Shown: positions 15,676 to 25,272 of the stretch, one piece after another
Layout of the letters: every line of letters begins with the position of its first letter
Position numbering within the stretch: position 1 is the first letter of the stretch
Source: Pseudogulbenkiania subflava DSM 22618
GTDB lineage: Bacteria > Pseudomonadota > Gammaproteobacteria > Burkholderiales > Chromobacteriaceae
Direction: 5' to 3'
DNA: 64,000 nt
NCBI RefSeq assembly: GCF_900177275.1
Contig: NZ_FXAG01000001.1
Span: 186,001-250,000, forward strand
Notes under the pieces: generated by a model
Database searches by the model: none
The model's input: only the letters and a program-made list of their open reading frames with translations
What the model was told of the DNA's origin: nothing
Program-made: the position numbers and the translations under genes

Positions 15676-16293
15676 ATGAAACGCAAGATGCTGTTGGCGC
15701 TGGCTGCCATGACCCTGGCCGGTAGTGCACTGGCCGCCGCCGCCCCGGTAGGCAAGGGCGACCCGGTCAAGGGCAAGCAGATCGTCGATCAGGTATGTGC
15801 CGCCTGCCACGGCGCGGACGGCAACAGCGTGGCTTCGGCCAACCCGACGCTGGCCGGTCAGCACCAGAAGTATCTGTACAGTCAGCTCAAGGCGTTCAAG
15901 GCCGGCACCCGCAAGAACCCCATCATGATGGGCATGGCGGCGCCGCTGTCCGACGACGACATGTGGAACGTCACCGCCTACTTCAGCCAGCAGAAGATCA
16001 AGCCGCGCGAAGCGGCGGACAAGAGCCTGCAGGCGCTGGGCAAGAAAGTGTACCGCGTCGGCAACCCGGTCACCGGCGTTCCGGCCTGTATGGCCTGTCA
16101 CGCCCCGAACGGCGCCGGCATGCCGGACCAGTTCCCGCGCGTAGGCAGCCAGCACGCCGGCTACATCCTCAAGCAGCTGAACGATTTCAAGGCCGGCACC
16201 GACCGCCAGCATCCGACCATGTCGGACGTGGCTTCCCGTATGAGCGATGCCGAGATGAAGGCAGTGGCCGACTACATCTCCGGCCTGCGCTAA
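15676..16293 (+). CDS. Diheme cytochrome c4
   Basis: The 205-residue protein has a Sec signal peptide (cleavage probably after GSALAA, near residue 21) and two cytochrome c domains. Haem-binding motifs are CAACH (Cys41, Cys44, His45) and CMACH (Cys138, Cys141, His142). Met-containing segments NPIMMGMA and HPTMSDVA supply the axial ligands. Cytochrome c4 carries electrons in the periplasm from the bc1 complex to terminal oxidases. A strong ribosome site (GAGGAG) precedes the ATG. The next genes, resB and ccsB, build the covalent haem links this protein needs, which explains the linkage. Confidence 0.95.
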   Translation: MKRKMLLALAAMTLAGSALAAAAPVGKGDPVKGKQIVDQVCAACHGADGNSVASANPTLAGQHQKYLYSQLKAFKAGTRKNPIMMGMAAPLSDDDMWNVTAYFSQQKIKPREAADKSLQALGKKVYRVGNPVTGVPACMACHAPNGAGMPDQFPRVGSQHAGYILKQLNDFKAGTDRQHPTMSDVASRMSDAEMKAVADYISGLR

Positions 16294-16320
16294 GCGCAAC
16301 TTCCGCCTCATGCCTTACTC

Positions 16321-16350
16321 AAAAGGGAAGCCTTGACGGCTTCCCTTTTT
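16321..16350 (+). terminator. Terminator between cytochrome c4 and resB
   Basis: The stem AAAAGGGAAGCC-TTGAC-GGCTTCCCTTTT runs into T residues 28 bp behind the cytochrome gene and only 13 bp before the resB start. It probably lets part of the transcription through, giving more cytochrome than maturation factor. Confidence 0.8.
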
Positions 16351-16363
16351 GTATGTGAAACCC

Positions 16364-18388
16364 ATGAAAAAACCAAGCCGCCACGCCAGCTTTAGTTATT
16401 CCCTGTACGAGCTGTTGAGCTCGATGCGTTTTGCCATCGGGCTGTTGACCATCATCGCCATCGCCTCGGTGATCGGCACCGTGCTCAAGCAGAACGAGCC
16501 CTACCCCAACTACGCCTTCGAATTCGGCCAGTTCTGGTTCGTCGCCTTCGATTGGCTGGGCCTGTACGACGTCTACCATTCGGCCTGGTTCCTGACCATC
16601 CTGGCCTTCCTGGTGATCTCCACCAGCCTGTGCATCCTGCGCAACGGCCCCGGCTTCATCAAGGACATGAAGGCGTTCCGCGAGAAGGCCACCGACAGCT
16701 CGCTGGCCGCCATGCAGCACAGCGAGGAGTTCGAGGCGGCCAACGCCTCGCCGGAGCAACTGCAAGGCTACCTCGCGGCCAAGGGCTTCCGCCTGCGCCA
16801 GCACCGCCGCGACGACGGCACCCTGGTGCTGGCCGCCAAGAAGGGCGCCGCCAACAAGCTGGGCTACTTCTTCGCCCATATCGCCATGGTGGTGATCTGC
16901 CTGGGCGGCCTGCTGGACGGCAACCTGCCGCTGAAACTGGGCGAGCTGTTCGGCCGGGTGGTGCCGGAAACGCGCGACCTGCCGCAATCGCAGATTCCGG
17001 AGCAGAGCCGGCTCTCCACCCGCAACTTGTCGTTCCGCGGCAACGTCACGGTGGCCGAGAACAAGAGCGCCGACGTGGTGTTCATCAACTCCGGCAACGG
17101 CTACCTGGTGCAGGAGTTGCCGTTCATCGTCACGCTGAAGAAATTCCACGTCGACTACTACAGCAACGGCATGCCCAAGCTGTTCGCCAGCGACATCGTG
17201 GTGACCGACAAGGCCACCGGCAAGGAGACGCCGGCCACGGTGAAAGTGAACCACCCGCTCATCGTCGACGGCGTGGCGATCTACCAGGCCAGCTTCGGCG
17301 ACGGCGGTTCGCCGCTCAACTTCAAGGCGTGGAACCTGGCGTCGCCCGAAATGGCGCCGGCCAAGATCGAGGGCGTGTCGCTGAGTTCGCAACCGCTGCG
17401 CGCCAACGGCAAGGCGTACCAGCTGGAGTTCGGCGAATTCCGCCAGTTCAACATCGAGAACATGGAGCGCAGCAAGGCCGAGGGCGCCAAGTCGCTGACT
17501 GAGCGCATGCACGACGCGCGCGAGGTGAAACGCGACAAGAACCTGAAGAACGTCGGCCCGTCGATCACCTTCAAGCTGCGCGACGAGCAGGGCCAGGCGC
17601 GCGAGTACCACCACTACATGTCCCCGATCGAGCAGGACGGTGCCAGCTACCTGATCGCCGGCATGCGCAAGACGGTGGCGGAGCCGTTCCAGTACCTGCG
17701 CCTCCCGCTCGACGACGACCTGAAGATCGACACCTTCATGCGCCTCAGGGCGGCGCTGAAGAACCCGGCGCTGTACGACGAGATCGCGCGGCGCAGCACC
17801 GCCAAGGCGATGCAGGGATCGGCGATCAGCCCGGCGATGCGCCAGCAGTTCGAGGAGAGCGTGAAGTGGATTCTGGCGCGCTTCGGCGAAGGCGGCTTCA
17901 GCGCGCTGGAGCAGTTCCTGGACCAGCGCGTGCCGGCGGACAAGCGCCAGGCGGTGGCGCAGACCTATATCAAGATCCTGCAGGGGGCGGTGGTGGACGT
18001 GATGGCGGTGGCCAACGAACGCGCCGGCGCCAAGCCGCTGACGCAGGACGGCCGCCACTACCGCTTCCTGCTCGACAGCCTGGTGGCGGCGAGCAGCCTC
18101 AACGACTATGGTGTGCCGGTGTTCCTGCAACTCGACGGCTTTACCCAGGTCCAAGCTTCCGGTCTGCAGATGACGCGCTCGCCCGGCAAGACGCTGGTCT
18201 ACCTGGGCTCGCTGATGCTGGTGATCGGTATCGTACTGATGTTCTATATCCGCGAAGTGCGACTGTGGATTAGGCTGGGCAATGGCCGGGTGCGGCTGGC
18301 GATGACCTCCAATCGTCACAACCGCGATCTGGACGAGGATTTCCGGCGTCACCGCGACGCCATTCAACAGCTTGTACGGGGTGCCTGA
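16364..18388 (+). CDS. resB: Cytochrome c biogenesis protein ResB (Ccs1)
   Basis: The 674-residue membrane protein is one half of the system II haem-handling complex. Three transmembrane segments lie near the N terminus (about 20-45, 75-95 and 165-190) and one near the C terminus (about 610-632), with a large periplasmic domain between. The start block FSYSLYELLSSMRFAIGLL is typical of ResB. The complex moves haem outward and ligates it to apocytochromes at CxxCH. The ATG at 16364 was preferred to an in-frame ATG at 16349, which lies inside the terminator. The stop overlaps the ccsB start by one base (TGATG). Confidence 0.93.
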   Translation: MKKPSRHASFSYSLYELLSSMRFAIGLLTIIAIASVIGTVLKQNEPYPNYAFEFGQFWFVAFDWLGLYDVYHSAWFLTILAFLVISTSLCILRNGPGFIKDMKAFREKATDSSLAAMQHSEEFEAANASPEQLQGYLAAKGFRLRQHRRDDGTLVLAAKKGAANKLGYFFAHIAMVVICLGGLLDGNLPLKLGELFGRVVPETRDLPQSQIPEQSRLSTRNLSFRGNVTVAENKSADVVFINSGNGYLVQELPFIVTLKKFHVDYYSNGMPKLFASDIVVTDKATGKETPATVKVNHPLIVDGVAIYQASFGDGGSPLNFKAWNLASPEMAPAKIEGVSLSSQPLRANGKAYQLEFGEFRQFNIENMERSKAEGAKSLTERMHDAREVKRDKNLKNVGPSITFKLRDEQGQAREYHHYMSPIEQDGASYLIAGMRKTVAEPFQYLRLPLDDDLKIDTFMRLRAALKNPALYDEIARRSTAKAMQGSAISPAMRQQFEESVKWILARFGEGGFSALEQFLDQRVPADKRQAVAQTYIKILQGAVVDVMAVANERAGAKPLTQDGRHYRFLLDSLVAASSLNDYGVPVFLQLDGFTQVQASGLQMTRSPGKTLVYLGSLMLVIGIVLMFYIREVRLWIRLGNGRVRLAMTSNRHNRDLDEDFRRHRDAIQQLVRGA

Positions 18389-19530
18389 TGGAACTCGCTT
18401 ATTCCTTTGACGAACGGCCGCTGTGGCAGCGGCTGAACCTGGCGGACTGGCTGTTCGCCGCGCTGCTGGTGGTGGCGGCCGGGGTCACCTACTACCGTTA
18501 CGGCGCCTACATGGACGTCTACGAGCAGGGCATCCTGGCCGGCAGCACTGTCGGCCTGATCGCGCTGGGCTGGTTCTGGAAGGCCTGGCGCCTGTTCCTG
18601 CCGCTCGCCGGCGCCATCGCGCTGTTGGCGATCCAGCTCTACCAGGGCGACCTGGCGCGCGGCCAGAGCGCGTTCTGGCTGCGCTTCGTGCTGTCGAGCC
18701 AGTCCGCCATCATGTGGATGTGCACGTTGTTCTTCCTCGCCACCGCGGTGTACTGGATGGGCCTCCTGACACGCTCGGCGCTGCTCGGCCGCATGGGCAG
18801 CGGGCTGACCTGGAGCGCGGCCGTGCTGGGCTTTGCCGGCATGCTGACGCGCTGGTACGAGAGCTACCTGATCGGCAGCGATATCGGCCACATCCCGGTA
18901 TCGAACCTGTACGAAGTGTTCGTGCTGTTCTGCCTGATCACCGCGCTGATGTACCTGTACTACGAGGCCAAGTTCGCCGCGCGCCAGATGGGCGCCTTCG
19001 TGCTGCTGGTGATTTCGGCCGCCGTGGGCTTCATCCTGTGGTACACCTTCGACCGCCAGGCACACGAGATCCAGCCGCTGATCCCGGCGCTGCAATCGTG
19101 GTGGATGAAGATCCACGTGCCGGCCAACTTTGTCGGCTACGGCTCGTTCTCGATCGCCGCCATGCTCGGCATCGCCCAGCTCTTGGTGCGCTACGGCTGG
19201 CTGAAGGACAAGCTGCCCTCGGCGGAGATGCTGGACGAGGTGATGTACAAGGCGATCGCGGTCGGCTTCCTGTTCTTCACCATCGCCACCATCCTGGGGG
19301 CGATGTGGGCCGCCGATGCCTGGGGCGGCTACTGGAGCTGGGACCCGAAAGAGACCTGGGCGCTGATCGTCTGGCTCAACTACGCCGCCTGGCTGCACGT
19401 GCGTCTGGTCAAGGGCTGGCGCGGCACGCCGCTGGCGTGGTGGGCGGTGATCGGGGTGTTCGTCACCAGCTTCGCCTTCCTCGGCGTCAACATGTTCCTG
19501 TCCGGCCTGCACTCCTACGGCACGCTGTAA
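18388..19530 (+). CDS. ccsB: Cytochrome c biogenesis protein CcsB/ResC (CcsA family)
   Basis: The 380-residue polytopic membrane protein carries the tryptophan-rich haem-handling signature WGGYWSWDPKETWALIVWL (about 312-330), which defines the CcsA/CcmC/CcmF superfamily. About eight hydrophobic segments are seen, with conserved His residues in loops (AAWLHVRL and the one near GLHSYGTL). With ResB it exports haem and attaches it to apocytochromes, including the cytochrome c4 encoded just upstream. It starts on the last base of the resB stop codon, so translation is coupled. A GTTGGCCGAA word and a weak terminator hairpin follow. Confidence 0.94.
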   Translation: MELAYSFDERPLWQRLNLADWLFAALLVVAAGVTYYRYGAYMDVYEQGILAGSTVGLIALGWFWKAWRLFLPLAGAIALLAIQLYQGDLARGQSAFWLRFVLSSQSAIMWMCTLFFLATAVYWMGLLTRSALLGRMGSGLTWSAAVLGFAGMLTRWYESYLIGSDIGHIPVSNLYEVFVLFCLITALMYLYYEAKFAARQMGAFVLLVISAAVGFILWYTFDRQAHEIQPLIPALQSWWMKIHVPANFVGYGSFSIAAMLGIAQLLVRYGWLKDKLPSAEMLDEVMYKAIAVGFLFFTIATILGAMWAADAWGGYWSWDPKETWALIVWLNYAAWLHVRLVKGWRGTPLAWWAVIGVFVTSFAFLGVNMFLSGLHSYGTL

Positions 19531-19538
19531 TCTTTGAA

Positions 19539-19552
19539 GGTTGGCCGAAGCC
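19539..19552 (+). repeat. GTTGGCCGAA word behind ccsB
   Basis: GGTTGGCCGAAGCC begins 9 bp after the ccsB stop, in gene direction. Confidence 0.7.
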
Positions 19553-19580
19553 CTCCCGCCGCGGCCATTCCTCTCCCCCG

Positions 19581-19607
19581 ACGCCCGGCCCCGTGCCGGG
19601 CGTTGTC
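19581..19607 (+). terminator. Probable terminator of the resB-ccsB unit
   Basis: The stem ACGCCCGGC-CCCGT-GCCGGGCGT is followed by a short, imperfect T-rich tract (TTGTCGT). Confidence 0.55.
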
Positions 19608-19698
19608 GTGTGAGCGATGGGCGCGACGGGCGGCCCAAGCGCTTGGCCAAAACGCCACGCTGCGCTAGCGTAGCGGAGTCTTGTCCTGGCAACCCCGA

Positions 19699-19983
19699 AT
19701 GAGCTGGTTTCTCTACATGCTGCAATGCCGCGGCGGCAGTCTCTACACCGGCATCACCACCGACGTGGCGCGACGCTACGCCGCGCACGCCGCCGGCAAG
19801 GGCGCGCGCTACACCCGCTTGCATCCTCCCGAACGCATCGCCCTGGTGCTGGCATTCGACGACAAGTCGGCCGCGCTCAAGGCCGAATACGCCGTCAAGC
19901 AGCTCACCGCGGCACAAAAGCGCGCCCTGTGCGCGGCGCACGGCACCCCAGCCGACGCCACGCCGGACCACCTCCCCTGCTGA
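19699..19983 (+). CDS. GIY-YIG nuclease superfamily protein (YhbQ-like)
   Basis: The 94-residue protein is a stand-alone GIY-YIG domain. The motif halves are seen as FLYMLQC and SLYTGITTDVARRYAAH, with the conserved Arg of the first helix and the Glu in LKAEYAVKQLT. The GARYTRLHPP loop is typical of the UPF0213/YhbQ group. Such proteins are predicted DNA endonucleases linked to repair or recombination intermediates. I use the ATG at 19699; a TTG six codons earlier is possible. It is a short single gene between ccsB and the porin. Confidence 0.88.
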   Translation: MSWFLYMLQCRGGSLYTGITTDVARRYAAHAAGKGARYTRLHPPERIALVLAFDDKSAALKAEYAVKQLTAAQKRALCAAHGTPADATPDHLPC

Positions 19984-21577
<1,594 letters not shown>

Positions 21578-21602
21578 GCCGCCGACCGGCCTGACGCCGC
21601 GC

Positions 21603-21640
21603 AACCGCCCCGGGATGCCTCGTGCCCCGGGGCGGTTTTC
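21603..21640 (+). terminator. Terminator of the porin gene
   Basis: The stem AACCGCCCCGGG paired with CCCGGGGCGGTT is followed by TTC and a T-rich stretch, 26 bp behind the stop. Confidence 0.8.
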
Positions 21641-21771
21641 ATTTGACGGATCGAACAGCCCGGCGGAGTGCCCGGGTTGACTTCCTCTCCCCGCGTGCAT
21701 ATCTGTTAAAGAACTTATCCGGCCTGCCCCCGCTCTCACCTTTGTCGCCCCACATCTGCAAAGGACACACC

Positions 21772-22167
21772 ATGCTCGCACGCAAAACCTTTATCGCCAC
21801 CTCGCTGGCCTTGTCGATCGGTTTCGTCGGCATCACCCAATCCGCCCAGGCGGCAATGATCGGCGTGGAACAGCTCAATCAGGCTGCCACCAGTGCCGGC
21901 GACGCCAACCGCGCCCGCATCCTGGAAACCCTCAGCCGCGCCGACGTCGTCGCCGAGCTGGAACGCCAGGGCGTGTCGCCGGAGCAGGCCCGCGAACGCA
22001 TCGCCGCCTTGAGCGACAAGGACGCCGCGCTGCTGGCGGAGAAAGCCGCCAAGGCTCCGGCCGGCGGCGACATCGTCGGCGCCGTGCTATTGGTGTTCTT
22101 CGTGCTGCTCCTGACCGACATCCTCGGCCTCACCAAGATCTTCCCGTTCACCCGCTCCATCCGCTAA
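21772..22167 (+). CDS. PA2779-like small membrane-anchored protein, function unknown
   Basis: The 131-residue protein begins with a Sec signal peptide (cleavage near SAQAA, residue 24). A helical, charged segment follows (about 28-90; EQLNQAATSAGDANRARILETL and ERQGVSPEQARERIAALSD), then a Gly-Gly pair (AKAPAGGDIVG) and a single C-terminal transmembrane segment (about 104-118), ending ITKIFPFTR-like. This layout matches the PA2779 family. The next gene, 3 bp downstream, is a C39-like cysteine peptidase of the PA2778 family, and the pair is commonly found together. Function is unknown. A ribosome site (AAAGGAC) precedes the ATG at 21772. Confidence 0.75.
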   Translation: MLARKTFIATSLALSIGFVGITQSAQAAMIGVEQLNQAATSAGDANRARILETLSRADVVAELERQGVSPEQARERIAALSDKDAALLAEKAAKAPAGGDIVGAVLLVFFVLLLTDILGLTKIFPFTRSIR

Positions 22168-22170
22168 ACG

Positions 22171-23133
22171 ATGGCGCGCTCTTGGTCGATTCCGCCGTGG
22201 CGTGGCCTGCTCCTGGCGGCCGTGCTGCTGCTCTCCGCCTGCGCCACCCCGGTGGCGCGGCAGCAACTGGCGCGCACCGACCTGCCGCGCCAGATCGAGC
22301 TCGCCGACACGCCGTTCTTCCCGCAGGAGGAGTACCAGTGCGGCCCGGCGGCGCTGGCCACGGTGCTGACGGCGTCCGGCAAGACGGTGGCGCCAGACGA
22401 GCTGACCAACCAGGTCTACGTGCCGGCACGTCAGGGCAGCCTGCAGATCGAGATGCTGGCGGCGGCGCGCCGCCACGGCCGGGTGGCGACCGTGCTGCCG
22501 CCACGGCTGGACGCGCTGCTCGACGAGGTGCGCGCCGGCCACCCGGTGCTGGTGATGCAGAATCTGGGACTGTCGTGGTGGCCGTCGTGGCACTACGCGG
22601 TGGTGGTGGGCTACAACCTGGAGCATGACGAGATGGTGCTGCGCTCCGGCACCTTCCGGCGCCAACTGATGAGTCTGACCGCCTTCGAGAACACCTGGGC
22701 GCGCAGCGAGCACTGGGCGGTGGCCGTGTTGCCGCCGGACACGCTGCCGGTCAGCGCCGACGAGGCCGGCACGACGGCGGCGCTGGTGGCGTTCGACCGT
22801 CTCGCCACGCGCGCCGATGCGCGCAGCGGCTATGCCTCGGCGCTCAAACGTTGGCCGAACAACCCGATGCTTGCGATCGGCCTGGGCAACACCGCCTACG
22901 CCATGCATGACCTGCCCGCCGCGCGCCGCGCGCTGGAACAGGCGCTGGCGGCGCAGCCGGACAACGCCGCCGCGCACAACAATCTGGCCGTGGTGCTGGC
23001 CGATCAGGGCGAGCTGGAACAGGCACGCCGCCACGCCGAACGGGCGCTGGCGCTGGGCGGGCCGTGGCAGGAGACAGCACGCGCCACCTTGCAGGAGATC
23101 GAGAAGAAGGCGGCCAAGCCTGGCGTGCGCTAG
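22171..23133 (+). CDS. PA2778-like C39-type cysteine peptidase lipoprotein with TPR region
   Basis: The 320-residue protein has a lipoprotein signal ending LLSAC (Cys24). Next comes a papain-like C39 peptidase domain with nucleophile Cys57 in EYQCGPAALATVL and His141 in SWHYAVVVGYN, completed by a nearby acidic residue in EHDEMVL. The C-terminal third (about 215-315) contains tetratricopeptide-like helices (PAARRALEQALAAQPDNAAAHNNLA). C39 peptidases typically cut after Gly-Gly or Gly-Ala. This one is not fused to an ABC transporter and should sit in the periplasm. The neighbouring PA2779-like protein carries a Gly-Gly before its membrane anchor and is a natural candidate substrate, though this is inference. 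Confidence 0.82.
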   Translation: MARSWSIPPWRGLLLAAVLLLSACATPVARQQLARTDLPRQIELADTPFFPQEEYQCGPAALATVLTASGKTVAPDELTNQVYVPARQGSLQIEMLAAARRHGRVATVLPPRLDALLDEVRAGHPVLVMQNLGLSWWPSWHYAVVVGYNLEHDEMVLRSGTFRRQLMSLTAFENTWARSEHWAVAVLPPDTLPVSADEAGTTAALVAFDRLATRADARSGYASALKRWPNNPMLAIGLGNTAYAMHDLPAARRALEQALAAQPDNAAAHNNLAVVLADQGELEQARRHAERALALGGPWQETARATLQEIEKKAAKPGVR

Positions 23134-23381
23134 GACGACTGCCGGAGCGGGTCCAGACGTCGAGAATCGCCCGGCAAGCGGGCCTTAAGAAGGTTGGGGA
23201 CGACCGGAGCCGGAAGGGGCACGGCGTCCCGGAGGGCGCCGCATTACCGGGCCAATCCCGGCGTGCCGATCGATCACAAGGTAAATCTAAACAGCTGGAA
23301 GCGGGGGTGGCCCGGTGCGAGAAGGCACGCCGTGCGCCGGTGCCCGAAATGGACGGGGGCAGCCGCTGATGCGGGGCGCTT
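23134..23381. other. Unexplained GC-rich, hairpin-rich gap
   Basis: About 250 bp behind the peptidase gene hold several short palindromes (for example CCCGGCAAGCGGG near 23173 and GCACGCCGTGC near 23325) and one A-rich island (AAGGTAAATCTAAACAGC near 23279). No reading frame here has a convincing start or similarity. It may be a decayed gene or a structured transcript end. Confidence 0.3.
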
Positions 23382-23529
23382 AGAACCTGTTCCCGATCTT
23401 GCTGCGCCTCCCTGATCGGGGCGCATGTGCTCTGCGATCAGGAATCCTCATGTACTCCAGACCATTCCGGTTCCTGCGCTGCTCTTCACCCCGCTGAGGG
23501 CTGCTCGCGACTGATCGGGAACAGGTTCT
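23382..23529. repeat. Family A inverted-repeat element, short form (148 bp)
   Basis: Perfect 17-bp terminal inverted repeats (AGAACCTGTTCCCGATC and its complement at 23513-23529) bound an interior containing the core hairpin CATGTACTCC...CATTCCGG. The right end overlaps the stop codon of siaD. This is the shortest copy and lacks the inserted CCAATCTTCGATTGG hairpin found in the other copies. Confidence 0.85.
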
Positions 23530-24317
23530 TAGCCGATGACGACGCAATCCCGCCCTTGCCCCTTGGCCTGGTACAGCGCCTGGTCGGCGCGCTGCAGGAT
23601 GGCGTCGAGCGGTTCGGCGGCGTCCCTGCAGAGGGTGAGCCCGAACGACAGCGTCAGTCCGGCAGCGCCGGCCGGCAACAGCTCACCACTCTGGACCGCC
23701 ACCTGGCGCCGCAGACGCCCCAGCACGCTCTGCACTTCCTCGATGCTGGAATGCGGGAACAGCAGCAGGAACTCTTCGCCGCCCCAGCGCGCACAGACAT
23801 CGTAGTCGCGCACCCCTTCGGACAGGCCATGGGCGATGGCCGCCAGCACGCGGTCGCCCACGTCGTGGCCGTAGCCATCGTTGATGCTCTTGAAGTGGTC
23901 GACGTCGGCCAGCGTCAGACAGAACTGGCCGCCACTGCGGCCAAGCCGCTGCAATTCCTCGCGCAGGCGGACCAACGCATGGCGGCGGTTGGGTAGGCCG
24001 GTCAGCTCGTCGCGGCTCGACAGCCAGTGCAGGCGCTGGTTCATGTCGCGCAGCATGTTCTGATAGCGGTCGCTGATGCGCACGATCTTCTCGACCTGGC
24101 GTAGCTGACGCTGATAGCGCGCGGCGTAGCTCAGGCCACGGTCACGCTCGGCATCCTGGTAGCGGTCGGCGATGCGACTCACCCGCTCGATCTGCCGGGT
24201 CTGCTCGCGATAGCACTCGAAGAGCGAGGCGAGCGCCTCGTGCAGCGGATGGCCGGCGTAGGCCGGGTCTGCCAGCAGGGTTTCGATGCGGCTTTCCAGC
24301 TCCTCGTGCTGTTTCAT
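23529..24317 (-). CDS. siaD: Diguanylate cyclase SiaD
   Basis: The 262-residue soluble protein has an N-terminal coiled-coil stalk (about 1-100, with repeated IADRYQ/ISDRYQ heptads) and a GGDEF domain (about 105-262). The active site is RWGGEEF, with an inhibitory RxxD (RDYD) five residues upstream, so product feedback is likely. It makes cyclic di-GMP from GTP. It is the last gene of a four-gene minus-strand operon whose other members match SiaA, SiaB and SiaC of Pseudomonas aeruginosa, where unphosphorylated SiaC binds the SiaD stalk and activates it. The gap to siaC is 15 bp. The stop codon is shared with the end of a repeat element. Confidence 0.9.
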   Translation of the reverse strand: MKQHEELESRIETLLADPAYAGHPLHEALASLFECYREQTRQIERVSRIADRYQDAERDRGLSYAARYQRQLRQVEKIVRISDRYQNMLRDMNQRLHWLSSRDELTGLPNRRHALVRLREELQRLGRSGGQFCLTLADVDHFKSINDGYGHDVGDRVLAAIAHGLSEGVRDYDVCARWGGEEFLLLFPHSSIEEVQSVLGRLRRQVAVQSGELLPAGAAGLTLSFGLTLCRDAAEPLDAILQRADQALYQAKGQGRDCVVIG

Positions 24318-24332
24318 CGCGGCTCCGCGGGT

Positions 24333-24710
24333 TCAGTCGTGGGCGAGGATATCGAACGGGAAGGTGTAGTCCTCGCGGAACTCCTCGGCCAGTTCGGCCA
24401 CCCGTTCGTTCTCGCGCTCGTAGCGCCATTCGACGCCGACCGTGCGGCCGCCGTCGAATGCGCCCTGCAATTGGTCGAGCATGTCCATCATGGCGCGGAT
24501 GCTGCTGGTATTGAGGTAGAGCAGTTGCAGCTGCAGCCGCAGCGGGCGGTCCTCGCGTGCCAGGAAGGCCTCGATCCAGTCGATGACCGGCTGGTACAGT
24601 TCGAAGGCGTTTTCCGGGTAGGAGTCACCTTTCATCACCACACATCCTGCTTCCCAGTCTGCCCGGATGGCCGGAATCGAACCGGTCCCCTCGACGATCA
24701 GATCTTGCAT
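24333..24710 (-). CDS. siaC: SiaC family regulator (DUF1987), partner-switch target
   Basis: The 125-residue protein matches SiaC. In P. aeruginosa SiaC is phosphorylated on Thr68 by SiaB and dephosphorylated by SiaA, and the unphosphorylated form activates SiaD. Here the key motif reads LLYLNTSSIRAM, and its threonine falls exactly at residue 68. The N-terminal GTGSIPAIRADW and the acidic ENAFELYQPVIDWI are also family features. The gene sits 10 bp after siaB and 15 bp before siaD. The fold resembles anti-anti-sigma (STAS-like) proteins. Confidence 0.9.
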   Translation of the reverse strand: MQDLIVEGTGSIPAIRADWEAGCVVMKGDSYPENAFELYQPVIDWIEAFLAREDRPLRLQLQLLYLNTSSIRAMMDMLDQLQGAFDGGRTVGVEWRYERENERVAELAEEFREDYTFPFDILAHD

Positions 24711-24720
24711 GTCAACCTCG

Positions 24721-25263
24721 TCAAATCACTACGCGTAAACTGAAAAAAGCCAAACCGCCATCCAGTGCGGTGAGCGAGCCCTGCAGCGGCTCGTAGGCGC
24801 GGCGCGCCAGGTCGATCAGGCCGAGCCCGGCGCCGGTCTTGGCGGACGGATCGCGCGGCTGGCGCAGCTGGTTCTTGTACTCGGCCTTGAGCCCGGCCTT
24901 GTCGAGCCGCGCCAGCGCCGCGATGCGCTCCACCAGCGCGTCGCCGTCGGCGGGCAGCACCACGTTGCCGGCGCTGACCACGTAGCGGCCGTCCTCCGAG
25001 CGCGACACGATCAGCGTGGCGTGCGCGTCGGCCCCCTCCAGGCCGCGCAGGGCGGTGTAATGGCGGATGTTCTGGGTCAGCTCGATGTACACCGAAAACA
25101 CGTCGGTCACCGCCGACTGCGATTCCTGCAAGCCCTGCATGTGCTTGCGCAGGGCCTGGCCGATCTCTTCGATCAACATTGCCGAGAACGGGCCGTTGAA
25201 ACACAGCATGATGCCCTGCTGGATGAAGGCTGCCCTCAGCGATAGTACATCGACCTGCTCCAT
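24721..25263 (-). CDS. siaB: SiaB family protein kinase
   Basis: The 180-residue protein matches SiaB, which phosphorylates SiaC and so switches off the cyclase SiaD. It has a degenerate histidine-kinase-like ATPase fold: an asparagine-containing helix (IELTQNIRHYTA, about 72-83) and a glycine-rich lid GAGLGLIDLARRAY (about 145-158). The N terminus LIQQGIMLCFNGPFSAMLIEEIG type sequence is typical of the family. It lies 9 bp behind siaA and 10 bp before siaC on the minus strand. Confidence 0.88.
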   Translation of the reverse strand: MEQVDVLSLRAAFIQQGIMLCFNGPFSAMLIEEIGQALRKHMQGLQESQSAVTDVFSVYIELTQNIRHYTALRGLEGADAHATLIVSRSEDGRYVVSAGNVVLPADGDALVERIAALARLDKAGLKAEYKNQLRQPRDPSAKTGAGLGLIDLARRAYEPLQGSLTALDGGLAFFSLRVVI

Positions 25264-25272
25264 GGACTCTCC

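Noticed and set aside
16319-18367. A 682-codon open frame antisense to resB
   Set aside because: It has no recognisable domain and a composition typical of the reverse complement of a high-GC gene; resB on the plus strand is complete and in operon with ccsB.
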